Positions 45,841 to 57,184 of a stretch of DNA of 64,000 nucleotides are shown here, piece after piece. The notes beneath the pieces are model-generated. The model was given only the letters and a program-made list of their open reading frames with translations, made no database searches and was not told the DNA's origin. A program made the translations under genes and the position numbers. How positions within the stretch are numbered: the stretch's first letter is position 1; each line of letters opens with the position of its first letter. Source of the DNA: Cavia porcellus (Eukaryota > Chordata > Mammalia > Rodentia > Caviidae); the NCBI RefSeq assembly GCF_034190915.1, contig NW_026947486.1:20362001-20426000 (forward strand), read 5' to 3'.

Positions 45841-47410
45841 TCCTTGAGCTCACTTTGTAGCCCAGGCTGGTCTTGAGCTGGAAATGATCATCTTGCCTCA
45901 GCCTCCTGAGTGCTGGGATTATATAGGTTTGTGCCACCATGCCCAGCTAGGGCTGGAGCTTTGGAATTTGAGTTTGACTTTAAATCTTTCACTTGGGCAT
46001 ATAGAGGCTCAGTTTTCTCATTCATAAACCAAGCTTGCTGGGCATGTTGGTCCATGGCTATAATCCCAGAACTCTGGAGGCTGAAAAAGGATTGCTACAA
46101 ATTCTGGGCTACATTGTGGGTTCAAGTCCAGCGTGGAATACAGAGTGAGACCCCGTCTTAAAAAAAAGCTAGAATCAAAATGAAACAAAATACAGAAAGG
46201 CAAAAATAAAGAAAAGAAAAATTGTGGTATTGATGAATTGCATTTTTTTAAAACAAGATATGCAGGAGATTTAGCTCTGTAGCATAAGTACCTGCCTGGC
46301 AAACACGAGGTTGTGAGTTCAATACCTGGTACCTAAATAAATAAATAATTAAATAAAACAAGATGCATGTGAACATTTCTCCACTTGTAGCATCAATAAA
46401 AGATACTGTTATATGTCTTTTCTTTCCAAGTCTTGAAGAATGCTGTTTCTATGTTTCAAATTAGCATTATCTGACTTAGTTGTTCAGACTAATAATCATG
46501 TATTACAGTTGGATACCCCCAGGCATGGTGTCACACTCCTATGATCCCAGCACTCTGGGAGGCTCAAGCACAGGACCAAAAGTTTGAGCTCAACCTGGGA
46601 AGTTTAGTGACCAAGTGAGACCCTGTTTCAAAATGTTAAAAAAAAATTATAAATGACTGAGGATGTAGCTGAGTGCAAAGACTCAGATTCAATTCCCACT
46701 TCTGCAAAAAAAATATTATATGTCCATAGTGTGCCTTGAAGGGAATCCTTTATAAATTTTTTAAACCATATGTGGTGGCCTGCCAGTAATCCCAGCACAT
46801 GGGAAGTTAAAGCAGGAGGATTGTTGACAGTTCAAGGCCAGCCTGAGCTACATGGTAGAAAAAAAAAAGGTCTTACTATTATTGGGTAGCTCCTTCTAAA
46901 AGTGGCTCACCAAAGAAAGGTTACTAGGCTCTTGCTCACCTCTCTTTCTGGAGATAGAGGACGAAGGGTGGGATATTGTGAGGAAAGCAATGACAGCAAG
47001 CTCTTATTGGCATCTGTGCCTTTCCCCATCACCACCACCCAAGACAGGGTTTTGCTTTGTAGCCCAGGCTAGCCTCAATCTCACAGTGATCCTCTTGCCT
47101 CAGCTTCCTGAGCACTGGGATTATAGGTGCCGTCCAAATTTTGAGGAAACCCATGAAAACATCTATATACGGGTCCTGAAAGGTGATGCTGGGATCCCAA
47201 GTTTCAGGTTGACATCAGGTCTCGGCATCCTATTGAAAACCTGCTTGAATTCTCACAAGAAGTCCATGTGCGAGGTTATGGGAATTTTCTACACATATGT
47301 TCTAGAATCTTGTAATTTTTTTGGTCTTTTTCTTTTTTATCGGTACCAGGGATCGAACTCATGACCACACACTTGCAGGCGCGTATGCTGCTGAGCTAAA
47401 TCCCCAGCCC
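45840..47410. repeat. Intergenic SINE-dense stretch
   Basis: B1 copies at about 45,845-45,950, 46,040-46,170, 46,515-46,640, 46,760-46,860 and 47,040-47,135 (mixed orientation). ID elements at about 46,258-46,345 (+) and 47,318-47,410 (-), the latter flanked by CTAGAATCTTGTAATT on both sides. Confidence 0.75.
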
Positions 47411-47820
47411 CTAGAATCTTGTAATTAATAGTGACACCTACTTCTGCAGTCAATTTTGCCTCATTCTAATCTGTATCACTACCTTAGCCTTCCCTGTAGC
47501 TAGGAAGACCATAAAAAATGTTTGCCAAATCTGGATTATAGACACTTATGTAGTTAAGGTGCATAATTGCTTAAAAAAACCTTTTATGAATCTCTAGTAA
47601 TTATCACCATAATTTCATTTATTATTTGGGCAGTTGAATAATTCTTTTATTTTAAATTCTTATTTTTATTAGTACATATTTGAAGCATATATTGGATACA
47701 TTCACTGTGGTGAATGTGGTACATGCACTGAATACATCTTAATTTTTTTGTCCCTTTGTCCTTCCTCTCCCTCCCTCCATCTCTTCCAGGCTTATTTTAT
47801 TTTATTTTATTTTTAATTTA
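47411..47820. other. Intergenic sequence, possible LINE fragment
   Basis: About 47,640-47,760 (TTAGTACATATTTGAAGCATA, GTGGTACATGCACTGAATAC) looks like an old LINE 3' end. It is followed by TTTTA-type simple sequence. No gene. Confidence 0.35.
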
Positions 47821-49130
47821 AAATGGTCTAAAGCTGGGTGTGGTGCCACACACCTACAATCCCAGTACTGGGGCAGCTGAGGTAGGAGGATTGCTAAGAG
47901 TTTGAATGCAGCCTGGGTTACACAGACTCTGTTTTAAAAAGAAAAATGAGAGGATCCAGGCTTGGCGGTGGCACATTCCTATAATCCCAGGATTTAGAAG
48001 GTTAAAGCAGAAGGATCACCACAAATTGCCAGCTAGCAACTTGTCTGGGTCTACATACTTCAAGACCAGCCTAAAAAGTGCAAGCAAGACCCTATCTCAG
48101 GAATAAATCAGACAGCTGCTACGATGGTGGCACACACTTAGAATGCTAGCACTCAGGAGGCTGAGTTCAAGGCAAGCCTGGGCTATATCATGGTGCGTTC
48201 AGGGCCAACTTGAACTACATAGCAAGATCCTGTCTCAAAAATAAATGCTTAAATAAATAAGACATGGTCTAGCTAAACAGCTAAGTGCCTGTGTTAGGCT
48301 CGAAATTTCAGTTCTCCAGCCTAAACCTCCAAAGTGCTGGGAATACAAGCTTGCCCTCTCACACTTACTTTATAACTTTCCCCTCTGTAGTAAGACTACA
48401 GAGTCTTGCTTTGTAGTGTAAATAGCTTTTAGGCTCACTTTTTTGCCCTGGCTGGCCTTGAACTCGTAGCAATTCTCCTGCCTCACTCTCAGGAGGGCTG
48501 GGACTACAGCTGTGTTTGGCACCATGCCTGGCTTACAGTTTATTTTTATTAATTTATTCAGGCTCAAGGGATTGAGCCAAGAACCTTTGCACTGAGCAAC
48601 AATTCTACCCCTGCCTCCTTAAATGTTGAGACAGGTCTTGTAAAGGCACTAATTCGCCCAGGCTGTGCTAGAACTTGTGATCTTTATGCTTTAGGTTCCC
48701 AGAATGCTAGGAGCACTGGTGTGCGCCACATTACTCAGCTAACAGTTTTTAAAATGGCTACAACCTTTGTACTTGTTTAGTCAGAGAAATAACATTGTAT
48801 CTGAAGACCACAAAATACTCAGGTTTATGGTTTCAAGATAATCAAACCACTGTACTCCAATCCAAACACAAACAACACAGTTTATTTTTGAGACAGAGTC
48901 TTGATACATAGCCCAGGCTGCCTCTGAAGCCGAAATCCTCCTGCTTGTCTTCTAAATACTGGAATTAAAGAGGTACACCACCAAGCCCAGCTTGTTATTT
49001 ATTTTGTGAGACTAGAGAATACATAAAGTTGAGAACTGACTATAGAGTTGGGGATTTAGCTCAGCAGCATAAGCGCCTACCTGACAAACATATATGAGTT
49101 TGATCCCTGGTACCAAAAATAAAAAGAAGT
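47821..49130. repeat. Intergenic SINE-dense stretch
   Basis: B1 copies at about 47,828-47,945, 47,950-48,110, 48,112-48,245, 48,385-48,540, 48,620-48,745 and 48,880-48,995, many strongly diverged. An ID-like SINE lies at about 49,046-49,125 (+). Confidence 0.65.
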
Positions 49131-49490
49131 GAGAAAACAACAACAGAAAAAAGTAATAGTCACAGCCTAACTGAGACCTCTTACTGGGTTACAGAGGTTA
49201 GATGGAAGTCTCAGCATGTGCTCTCACTAGCCTCAGACCCTAAGCACCTTTTGTATCTCTTTACTGGTGAAGAGGCACACTCAAGGAGGCAGTATTTGGA
49301 TACACAATGCCAAACCCCCAAGGCCTATATACTCATCTACTGCGCATGACCCGAAGAAGCCATCAATGGGAGCTTCCAGTGCAAGAATAGAGATGTGTCT
49401 TTTACTCTTATATATTCAGTCATGGACCTATCAGAAGCCAGAAATTTTCCGGCTCCACTCAATTGCTTGGTCAGGTGCTGAGAGTTGGTT
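49131..49490. other. Intergenic, unassigned sequence
   Basis: An 88-codon open frame (49,267-49,533) starts here but continues into a B1. I recognise no protein family in it. Confidence 0.35.
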
Positions 49491-49499
49491 CAAAATTAA

Positions 49500-49675
49500 A
49501 GAAGAAGCTGGGCTCGGTGGCCCATGTCTATAATCCCAGCACTCAGCAGGCTGAGGCAGAAGGATCATTGCAAGTTCAAGCCCAGCCCGGGCTACAAAGT
49601 GAGCTCAAGGCCAGCCTGAACTTTACAGTGAGACTCTGTCTCAAAAAGACAAAAAAAAAAAAAAAAAATTAAAGA
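49500..49675 (+). repeat. B1 SINE
   Basis: GCTGGGCTCGGTGGCCCATG through a 20-base A-tail, with the internal duplication (AGCCCAGCCCGGGCTACAAAG / AAGGCCAGCCTGAACTTTAC). Confidence 0.85.
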
Positions 49676-49806
49676 GGGGTGTGAAAGTGTTTAAAATACT
49701 GGTGTGAGGGAGGCCAAAGCCTGACCAGGATTGCTGAAAATAGGGATGAGAGGATGAGAGGGTGTAGGGAAAAGCAGGGAAAAATATAGATTATATTAAA
49801 AATTAA

Positions 49807-50395
49807 TGGGGTTGGGCATGGTGGTGCAGCACTCGGGAGGCTGAGGCAGGAGGATTTCTGTGACTTTGTTGGAAATAAGTCACCATACTCAAATAGTTAG
49901 TGCCTGAAAGACTGCACTCAGACACAAAGCAAGAGATCTCAACAAGGCAAAGTTTTTACTCCCTCAGAAGGGCACAAGCGTGCAGTAGCAGGTGCATAAG
50001 ACAAAAGGAAGTGGCCTCCTTTATCCCTAAGGTAGGAGAAGCAGCTGACCTTTTCCTCATTGACTGAGTTGAAAGTTCATACTCTATTCTGATTGGCTAG
50101 TTTTAGCGCACAAAGCAGGTCTGAAGGGTTGCTGAAGGGAAGAGCCTGAGGGGATGTGGAGAACAGAAAATTCTTGGCTGTTGATGAGAGATCTTTAGCT
50201 TGTAGCTGTTTTCATGCCTGGGGCAGGCTAGAGTCCAACATGGAGATGGTCTCTTGTTTATATTTTTGATAGAAAAGACCTTGTTTCTACAAGTTAGAGG
50301 ACAGCCTGAGCTACAAAGTAAGTTCGAAGCTGGCCTGGACTACATGGTGAGACCCTGTCTCAAAATAAATAAATAAATAAATAAAATTAATGAGG
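49807..50395 (+). repeat. B1 SINE split by an LTR
   Basis: The left half (49,807-49,866) and right half (50,296-50,395) are consecutive parts of one plus-strand B1. The interval covers the LTR at 49,867-50,291 as well. Confidence 0.8.
49867..50291 (-). repeat. Solo LTR of a class I-type retrovirus, antisense
   Basis: The plus strand begins TGTTGGAAATAAG and ends TTTCTACA. The short repeats ACTT and AGTT flank it, imperfect copies of a 4-base target site. On the minus strand it carries AGCCAATCAGAATAG (a CCAAT box), a TAAAAACTTTGCC region and the end TTTCCAACA. No internal retroviral sequence adjoins it. Confidence 0.75.
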
Positions 50396-51000
50396 ATTCT
50401 TATGAAAAGCAGTTTCTGCTTCTACAGGTAGACTCTACAGTTAGAGCAGTTAGAAACACAAAGGAGAGAACCAAGAGAGAAGAGAGAGGTGCCAGGGTAC
50501 ACAGTTACCATAAGATTTATCAGAAAGTGTTAACAAAGCAAGGAGGAAGCCAGCCCCCTCATCTACCTCTGATAAAATGCACAGGAGACAAGGGGCAGCC
50601 ACCTATAGACTCTTATTTAATATGTGAAACACACCTACATATATACACACACGTGTGCATGCTTATTTAATTTTTAACTCTAAATTACCTTTCTTTGAGC
50701 CTCCCATCCATCACGAAGACAGAAAGAAATCAAATGACCAGAAAGAATGTAGAGAGAGAGGTACCCAAGTTAGAAGCAAAGACAGCCAGAGAGCAAATCA
50801 GACAAGTTAGAAGCAAAGACAGCCAGAGAGCAAATCAGATGGTGATAGCTTCCAGGTGCCCACATCGGGAAAGGGAGAAATCATTAGTCCTAAATAAAAA
50901 ACTGAGGACAAAATTGCATGTAATCACTTCTGATGTCCCCCCCCCGTTCTTCCAAAGCAGCTGTCCATCCTTTTTTTTGTCCTCTAAATAAACTGTCTTC
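50396..51000 (+). other. Unassigned, possible LTR with 37-bp tandem duplication
   Basis: 50,766-50,839 contains two near-identical 37-base units beginning CAAGTTAGAAGCAAAGAC. Near the right end CCTCTAAATAAACTGTCTTC has an AATAAA in an LTR-like context. The open frame at 50,695-50,991 follows from the duplication and is not a recognised protein. Confidence 0.4.
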
Positions 51001-51004
51001 ATCT

Positions 51005-51135
51005 ATTTGTTTGTTTGTTTTGCTTTGTTTTTGAGACAGGGTTTCAATATGTAGTTTAAGGCCTTGAACTCACAGCAATGCTTGTGCCTTAGCCTCCCAA
51101 GTGGTGGACATGTGCCACCACACCTGGCAGTTTTC
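51005..51135 (-). repeat. B1 SINE
   Basis: TTTGAGACAGGGTTTCAATATG through GCCACCACACCTGGC. Confidence 0.75.
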
Positions 51136-51260
51136 CTCATCTTGAATCAAATGCACGATCTTTTGCCATATCATAATGCACTGGCTTATAGTTTTGCATA
51201 TTAATTCCAACCATCTTATTTTGGTTTATTGTATATGATTTATGCTTATTAAAATAGTAC

Positions 51261-51640
51261 TGTTACAGGCTGCTGAGCTACTTGGAAACATTATAGGCAG
51301 TCAGACAGGGCTGGGTTTCCTTGAGGAAACCAGCACAGAAGACCAAATATCTTGTGACCTTGGAGGAGACACACACCTCTTGCTGTGGACCACATCTCAA
51401 GACTGAGGGTAAAACACAACCACACCCTTAAGTATAAATTTTAGGGATTAGGTGTGGATCACCTTGAGAAGCTAGCAGTCACCATCCCAACCCCCTACCA
51501 GAAGACTCACTGATCTGTAAAGAATGCTCACTTGCTATGTTACTCGTTTCCCCATTTGTCCCTGACTTGGTCTATTTTACCTGAATAATTAAACTTATTG
51601 GTTGACCCTATTAGCTCTGTCCCACATCATGCCAGTCTGC
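51261..51640 (+). mobile_element. Possible retroviral LTR
   Basis: It starts TGTTACAGGCTG. A TATA-like AGTATAAATTTTAG lies near 51,440 and an ATTAAA near 51,588, spaced as in an LTR. The 3' end was not defined, and no target duplication was identified. Confidence 0.4.
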
Positions 51641-51716
51641 CTTTTGGGTTCCCACTTTTCCCCACCTTAAACCCAGCTAACCTCATGATTTTACTCCATA
51701 AAAATCCCTGGAAAGG

Positions 51717-52027
51717 GCTGGGGATTTAGCTCAGAGGCATAAGCACCTGCCTTGCAAGCAGGCAGCTTTGAGTTTGATCCCTGGTACCGATAAAAACGAA
51801 AAAGACAAAAAAAAAAAAATCCCTGGAAAAGACAGAGTCCCTAGCAATGCACTCGGGACCCCTTCCGTCTCTCTCTCAGACAGAATCCCCTATCTCAGTA
51901 TTTCCATTATAGTATCTGTCAAAAGAGTCCCTTACAAGGTGCTCTCTCGGGGCTGGGGATTTAGCTCAGCGGCATAGGCACCTGCCTTGCAAGCAGGCAG
52001 TCGTGAGTTTGATCCCTGGTGCCGATG

Positions 52028-52063
<36 letters not shown>
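51717..52063 (+). repeat. Two ID-like SINEs, near-identical
   Basis: Copies at about 51,717-51,816 and 51,949-52,063 share almost the full sequence (GGGGCTGGGGATTTAGCTCA to the GCCGATGAAAA/ACCGATAAAAACGAAA tail). The first is flanked by AAAATCCCTGGAAA, the second by ACAAGGTGCTCTC. The second has an A-tail of about 36 bases. Confidence 0.9.
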
Positions 52064-52064
<1 letters not shown>

Positions 52065-52070
52065 AAGGTG

Positions 52071-52118
<48 letters not shown>

Positions 52119-52145
52119 GTTATCCGACTGCAGATGAAAAAAAAG

Positions 52146-52181
<36 letters not shown>

Positions 52182-52182
52182 A

Positions 52183-52217
<35 letters not shown>

Positions 52218-52235
52218 ATCCGACTGCAGCCCCAC
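52064..52235. repeat. Duplicated compound microsatellite (TC)n(CA)n
   Basis: Two (TC)n-(CA)n blocks are each followed by GTTATCCGACTGCAG, so the whole composite is tandemly duplicated. Open frames across it are artefacts. Confidence 0.9.
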
Positions 52236-53040
52236 ACACCCACACCACTGAGCAGGAGACTCCTAAACATCAGGCAGCTGGTGGGGGATAAGAGCTATTG
52301 ATTTGATTTCCTAAGGTTTTGTTTTGTTTTGTTTTTAAAGAGAAGACATGGGGAAATGCGTTTGTCATTACAATGCTAATTAAGTTTGTATATATCGATA
52401 TATATGGCAGTTGAACTGAATAATTCTATATATACAGAAAGACATCAAGGTTTTGGAGGTCAACAGAATATTCCAATTTCAGTCTCAATGCTGCTGTGGT
52501 AACTTCTAAATTCATATAGAGTCTATTCAAAGAAGTCTATGGAAGTACAATAATATTGATTTGATCAGGGTAAGGAAGGGAAAGGGTAAAATTGGTTTCA
52601 GATAATCTTGGTTAAGGATTTTCATTGACCTCCATCTACTTGAAATCCTTCCCCACCTTTTTTTTTCCTTTTCCCTGACAAAGCCAAAACAAAGGTCCAG
52701 GCATGGTGGTGCATGGGCAGGAGGATCACCATGAGTTCTAGGCTAGCCTGAGCTACTTAGCGAGATTGTGTCTCAGAAAGAAAGAAAAGAAAAGAAAAAG
52801 AAAAAAAAATTCGGGTATTTACATTTTGTACTAGCCTAAACTACTCAAATCAATGTGGAACTCCCATCTCCTTTGACCAGATCTCCTCTCTCTTTATTGC
52901 TAACATTAAAACATAACGTGAAATAGGAGTCTTTCTTTTTCAAAATTATGATGAACCTGTAAGATTCAAGTATAGCCACCTAGGTAATAATGACCCAATG
53001 TTAGCACGAGCATATGTATAACATCATTAACTGCAGCTGA
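52236..53040. other. Intergenic AT-rich sequence
   Basis: One B1 fragment lies at about 52,693-52,790, ending in an AAAG repeat. The remainder is unassigned. Confidence 0.45.
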
Positions 53041-53046
53041 TAATCT

Positions 53047-53132
53047 TTTTTTTTTGGTACCAGGGATCAAACTCATGACCTCACGTTTGCCAGGCAGGCG
53101 CTTATGCCGCTGAGCTAAATCCCCAGCCCCAT
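53047..53132 (-). repeat. ID-like SINE
   Basis: TTTTTTTTGGTACCAGGGATC through CTAAATCCCCAGCCCC. Confidence 0.85.
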
Positions 53133-53454
53133 GGTTGATAATCTATAGTCTTGTGTTTAGTCTCATAGTCTTAGTGTTAGTCTAAGTAGCTGTAGTGGTC
53201 TTAGTCTTAGTCTTAATGGGTGGGAGACAATGCCCCCTCCCCAATGCCATAATAGAAAATCTCAAAGGAGTAATACCAATAATCTCAAACTCTCGTTTAA
53301 CCTTTACAGATCCCTTCTTGTTTTTCGAGATTTGCATACTTGAATAGCAAATATGTATTTGATTGTCTTTGATACATTTTGGAGCCAGACAGAGAGAGAG
53401 GTTAAAAGTAACCTCCTGACTTTCTTGCTGTTTAAGAAATGCCTGTCTCTTGCT

Positions 53455-53520
53455 GGACATGGTGGTGCATGCCTATAATTCCAGCAGAAGGATCATTGCG
53501 AGTTCCAGCCTCAGCTACAC
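53455..53520 (+). repeat. B1 fragment
   Basis: GCTGGACATGGTGGTGCATGC with the central part deleted; it abuts the pseudogene to the right. Confidence 0.65.
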
Positions 53521-54048
53521 AGGGCTCCCCTGCCTTGGGCACAACTTGCTATCTTTAGGTACATGGAAGACTTTCCCAGTGACTATGAGTGGGATTCGCG
53601 AGGCGCCGGACCCCTCAAACTGACTCAGCAGTTGCAGCTGAATGCCGGCTAATTCCTGTGGCAGGGTCCCCTGGGGCCTTCCTCACCGACACTCCGAGCC
53701 CTGCACCTCGTCGTCCCCAGTGCACCAGAGCCGGTAGGCGCCCAGCAGCACCGCCGCCATCTGTGTCACCAGCGCCACCAGCGTGGAGTTCAACAGCATC
53801 GCCCAGTCTGAGTCCACCGCTGCTCCCTCAGCCTGCTCCTGTCGTCATTGTGGTGACCACTCTCCAGGATGCCTCGCTTCAAGTCCCCAGGCCCCCACGC
53901 CCCCACCATAACTGCCCATCAGCGTCTCCCTCCCCTATTTTCTGCCTTTTAAATGTATCCTGGTATACTTTCCTCATGGCATGAGTCATTTTTGAAATAA
54001 TTAAAGTGTGTGAACTTACATAAAGCCAACACGAAGATAAAAAAAAAA
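53520..54048 (+). pseudogene. Unidentified processed pseudogene
   Basis: A GC-rich, transposon-free block ends with an ATTAAA signal (about 53,999), then about 40 bases later an A-run (54,039-54,049), the mark of a reverse-transcribed mRNA. In the first 130 bases one frame reads RYMEDFPSDYEWDSRGAG and stops after QQLQLNAG; the rest would be its 3' UTR. I do not recognise the parent gene. The longer 131-codon frame at 53,589-53,984 lies mostly in this UTR and is probably meaningless. No clear target duplication was found. Confidence 0.55.
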
Positions 54049-54099
54049 AGTCACAATCAGCCATGCTTGGTACGCGGCTAGATCTTAAATTTGAGCCCA

Positions 54100-54480
54100 T
54101 GACCAAGGTACAGCCCAGTGGCACTGTGCCTGCCTGGCAAAGTTAAGGTCCTGAGTTTGATTCCTGGTACCAAAAATAAATAAATAATTTTTAAAAATTT
54201 TTTAAAAAGCTTAAATGAGCCCAGCCTGGTTCTGAGATCCTGTCTCAAAAAATACCCAGTAATAATTTTCCTCGACTTTATTCACTTTCGTGGTACTGTG
54301 GCTTGAACCCAGGGCCTTCACACTGAGCTACACCTCCAGCCTTTTTAAAATTTTTTTGAGACAGATTCTCACTAGGTTGATAAATTTGACCAAGTTGGTA
54401 ATTTGTACTCTTCCTACCTCAGCCTCCCTGAGTGCTATGATTACAGATGTGCAATCATCACACCTGGCTATTTTTAAATT
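54100..54480. repeat. ID and B1 fragments
   Basis: An ID-like SINE at about 54,104-54,182 (+) is followed by a short B1 fragment to 54,255. Antisense ID and B1 pieces occupy about 54,290-54,345 and 54,355-54,470. Confidence 0.65.
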
Positions 54481-55480
54481 TAATTTTTCTTGTTGCAATT
54501 AGTGCCTATGAACTTCACAAAACATTGGGTTTCATTTCATACATTTCGACTAAGTCCCTCTCCCCTGCCCTCTTCCTTGGGAGCTCAGTCTGGACCGTGG
54601 ATACTCCTGTGGCACAAGTACTGAGGCTGGGTTACTCCTGAGGCTACAGAAGGGAGCGGGGCATGAAGAGTAGGTGGTGGGACCTCAAAGTACAGAGGAG
54701 GAGAGTAATGAGATTGGGAGAAGTCTGCTGGGATGAAGTGAGGATCCTAGCTCTTTTGTTCACATTACTCAGCTATTTCATAAAAACAATGGCGTGCAGT
54801 TACAACGTGCCATGCTTTGCATAATCACTTTATGTGAATGTTCCAGTATAGTTGTCACAACAACCCTAACTGGCATCACTCACTTTGTGGGCAGAACTGC
54901 AGTGCTCGGGGATTACTGGAAGGTGCCCAGCTGAGAAGGGTGGGAGCCAGGGCAACGCTGGAGGTCCACAGTCTGGTTCTGACCTCTGAGCCTGCTGTCT
55001 GCCTCCTTTTCCCCTTCTCCTGCTCTTCCAATCCTTCTTTCTTCTTGGTGGCACCAGGTGTTGCCTTACGGCCTTGGCTAGGCAAGAGCTCTGGTGCTGC
55101 CTTGATCTCAAACCCATTCTGCCCTTCTTACCCCCTTAAGGGTTTCTGTTGCTCTGTGAACAACTGGTCCCCACTGTCCACCAGCACTGATGGCCCAGAA
55201 CACGCTGGTCACCTGCCTGGACCATGGGCACTTTAAACTGTCTTCTTCTCCCTGTCCCCAGGCAGGGTCAGTAAAGAGAGGACACAGAAGCCTCAGGAGG
55301 GTAAGTAGAGTCACTGCCCCGGTGTCCAAGGTGAGGATCCTGTTCTGACTGGCCAGGGGGTCTTTGGAGATTCCTGGGAGGCAGATTTTGGTTGTCACCA
55401 TGGGCAGGAATCTGATGCTGGGGAATAGCCCTACATCACGACTTGTATCATCCATGGAAACTGTTTAAGAATGGTTTAAA
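54481..55480. other. Intergenic, mostly single-copy sequence
   Basis: About 54,790-54,890 resembles an old MIR. The open frames at 54,838-55,236 (+) and 55,108-55,455 (-) have no recognised family or splice context. Confidence 0.4.
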
Positions 55481-55690
55481 AAAGAGCTAAGCATGGTGGT
55501 GCATGTCTGTGATACCAGTACTCGGAAGGCTGAGACAGGAGGACCCCCAGGTTGAGGCCAGCCTGGACAACTTAGCAAATTCATTGTCAGTGTGGAGTAT
55601 ATAGTGAGACAAAGGAGGAAGGGAGACAGGCGGAAGGAGGAAGAGGCAGCAGGAGGGGAGAAGGGAAGGGAGGGAGACAAGAAAAGGCCT
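55480..55690 (+). repeat. B1 SINE followed by GA-rich simple sequence
   Basis: A B1 (AGCTAAGCATGGTGGTGCATG) to about 55,600 runs into GGAGG/GAAGG-rich sequence. Confidence 0.75.
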
Positions 55691-55984
55691 TGCCTCTTGG
55701 TAAGAGTCGCGGCAAGGGCCAGAAGAACCAGCACTCCCGATCTGGACATGGTGGGACTCAGGCAGCTTATTCACCTGCCCTCTTGGTAAGTGCCCCAGCG
55801 AGGGCCTGGAGGAGAACCATTACCTGTGAGCCTACTGCCACATGGGCTGAAAATCAAGCACCCTTCCCCCGCCTGCTCCCTCCCCACAAAGCTACTGGGG
55901 ATAGATGTCTCAGCATCTCTTGGGAGGATGACCATATGCAGTATAGCAAATATGGGGGATTTCCTTCTATCTTCTGTTTGAAGG

Positions 55985-56241
55985 CAAAGGTTGTTTTTAC
56001 TGTTTTGTTTCTTTAGCTCTATTCAGTATTCTCAATTGGTTTTATAATGTTCTATTTTTGGTTTGATTTTGCTATACCTAATTGACTGGACAACTATTGT
56101 TAAGTTAAAGAGATATACCATAGTACCTATTACTACTATCCAGTATCCTACTGTGAAATCCTGTACCAATTTCACTGCATTGTCTCAATTGGCTTTGTTC
56201 TGTCTTGTCCTGTTGCATTTTTACTACTTTCAAAATAAAAA
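55985..56241 (+). mobile_element. Possible L1 3'-end fragment
   Basis: AT-rich sequence ending CAAAATAAAAAAAGG is similar in style to the L1 3' UTR units near 12,000-12,660 in this window. Assignment is tentative. Confidence 0.35.
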
Positions 56242-56264
56242 AAGGTCTCCCCAAATGTTTATTT

Positions 56265-56500
56265 TTATTTTTGTCTTTTTCTTTTTTATCGGTACCGGGG
56301 ATCGAACTCATGACTGCCTGCTTGCAAGGTAGGCGCTTATCCTGCTCAGCTAAATCCCCAGCCCCTATGTTTATTAAAAGATACCATTGGCCTGGGGCTG
56401 GGGATTTAGCTCAGCGGCATAAGCGCCTGCCTTGCAAGCAGGCAGTCGTGAGTTCGATCCCTGGTACCGGTAAAAACGAAAAAGACAAAAAAAAAAAAAA
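56265..56500. repeat. Two ID-like SINEs in opposite orientation
   Basis: An antisense copy at about 56,265-56,366 is flanked by ATGTTTATT. A plus copy at 56,393-56,500 is flanked by identical 17-base repeats AAAAGATACCATTGGCC (56,376-56,392 and 56,501-56,517). The pair would form a long hairpin in RNA. Confidence 0.9.
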
Positions 56501-56679
56501 AAAAGATACCATTGGCCATCATAACTTTTTGATAGCCTATACTGTTTCCCAGGTGCAGTGTATACTTTTATCTTTGCTCTCATCCTCCTTTTCTATTTAT
56601 TGGTCCAAGCTCACTGCAGAGCCAGTTTCCCTCCCACTCTTCATTTTTGCTTTCTTAAATGTACCTTGCCACTGCTACA

Positions 56680-56835
56680 AATTAATTAATTAATTAATTA
56701 ATTAATGCATTGGAGCCAGGCATGGTGGTGCACACCTGTTATTCTGGCACTTGGGAGGCTGAGGCAGGCCAGCCTAGACTACAAAGTGAGTTTAAGGCTA
56801 GCCTGAACTGCATAGTGAAACCCTGTCAGAAAAAC

Positions 56836-56900
<65 letters not shown>
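56680..56900. repeat. (AATT)n, B1 and (GA)n microsatellite
   Basis: An ATTA-type tetranucleotide run at 56,680-56,706, a plus-strand B1 at about 56,713-56,830 and a GA run at about 56,838-56,897. Confidence 0.9.
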
Positions 56901-56902
<2 letters not shown>

Positions 56903-57014
56903 AGCAGGGCAGATATAAATTCTGCCATCTTAGCCTCAATGAGTCTAAAGGACAGTAGCTGCACCTTCCTATGCTTAGGTCTCCTCTAAGGCCTCAATCA
57001 TGTAGTGGGGAGAG

Positions 57015-57170
57015 TGTGGAAGACACTCCCAATCCTTTGGTTTTTGGTTGACCCTATGTTCAGTAATCCAGGCTGGTCTTAAACTCACTGTGTAGCTCAG
57101 GCTGGGCTGGGCTGACGGTTTTCCTGCCTTACCTCTGTGTTGCTGAGATTACAGGTGTGCACCACCTTGA
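57015..57170 (-). repeat. B1 fragment
   Basis: A diverged antisense B1 (CAGGCTGGTCTTAAACTCACTG through ATTACAGGTGTGCACCACC). Confidence 0.65.
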
Positions 57171-57184
57171 AGCTTCCATCCTCT

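Noticed and set aside
52019..52301. Open frames of repeated Ser-Leu and Thr-His
   Set aside because: Translations of the (TC)n and (CA)n microsatellites.
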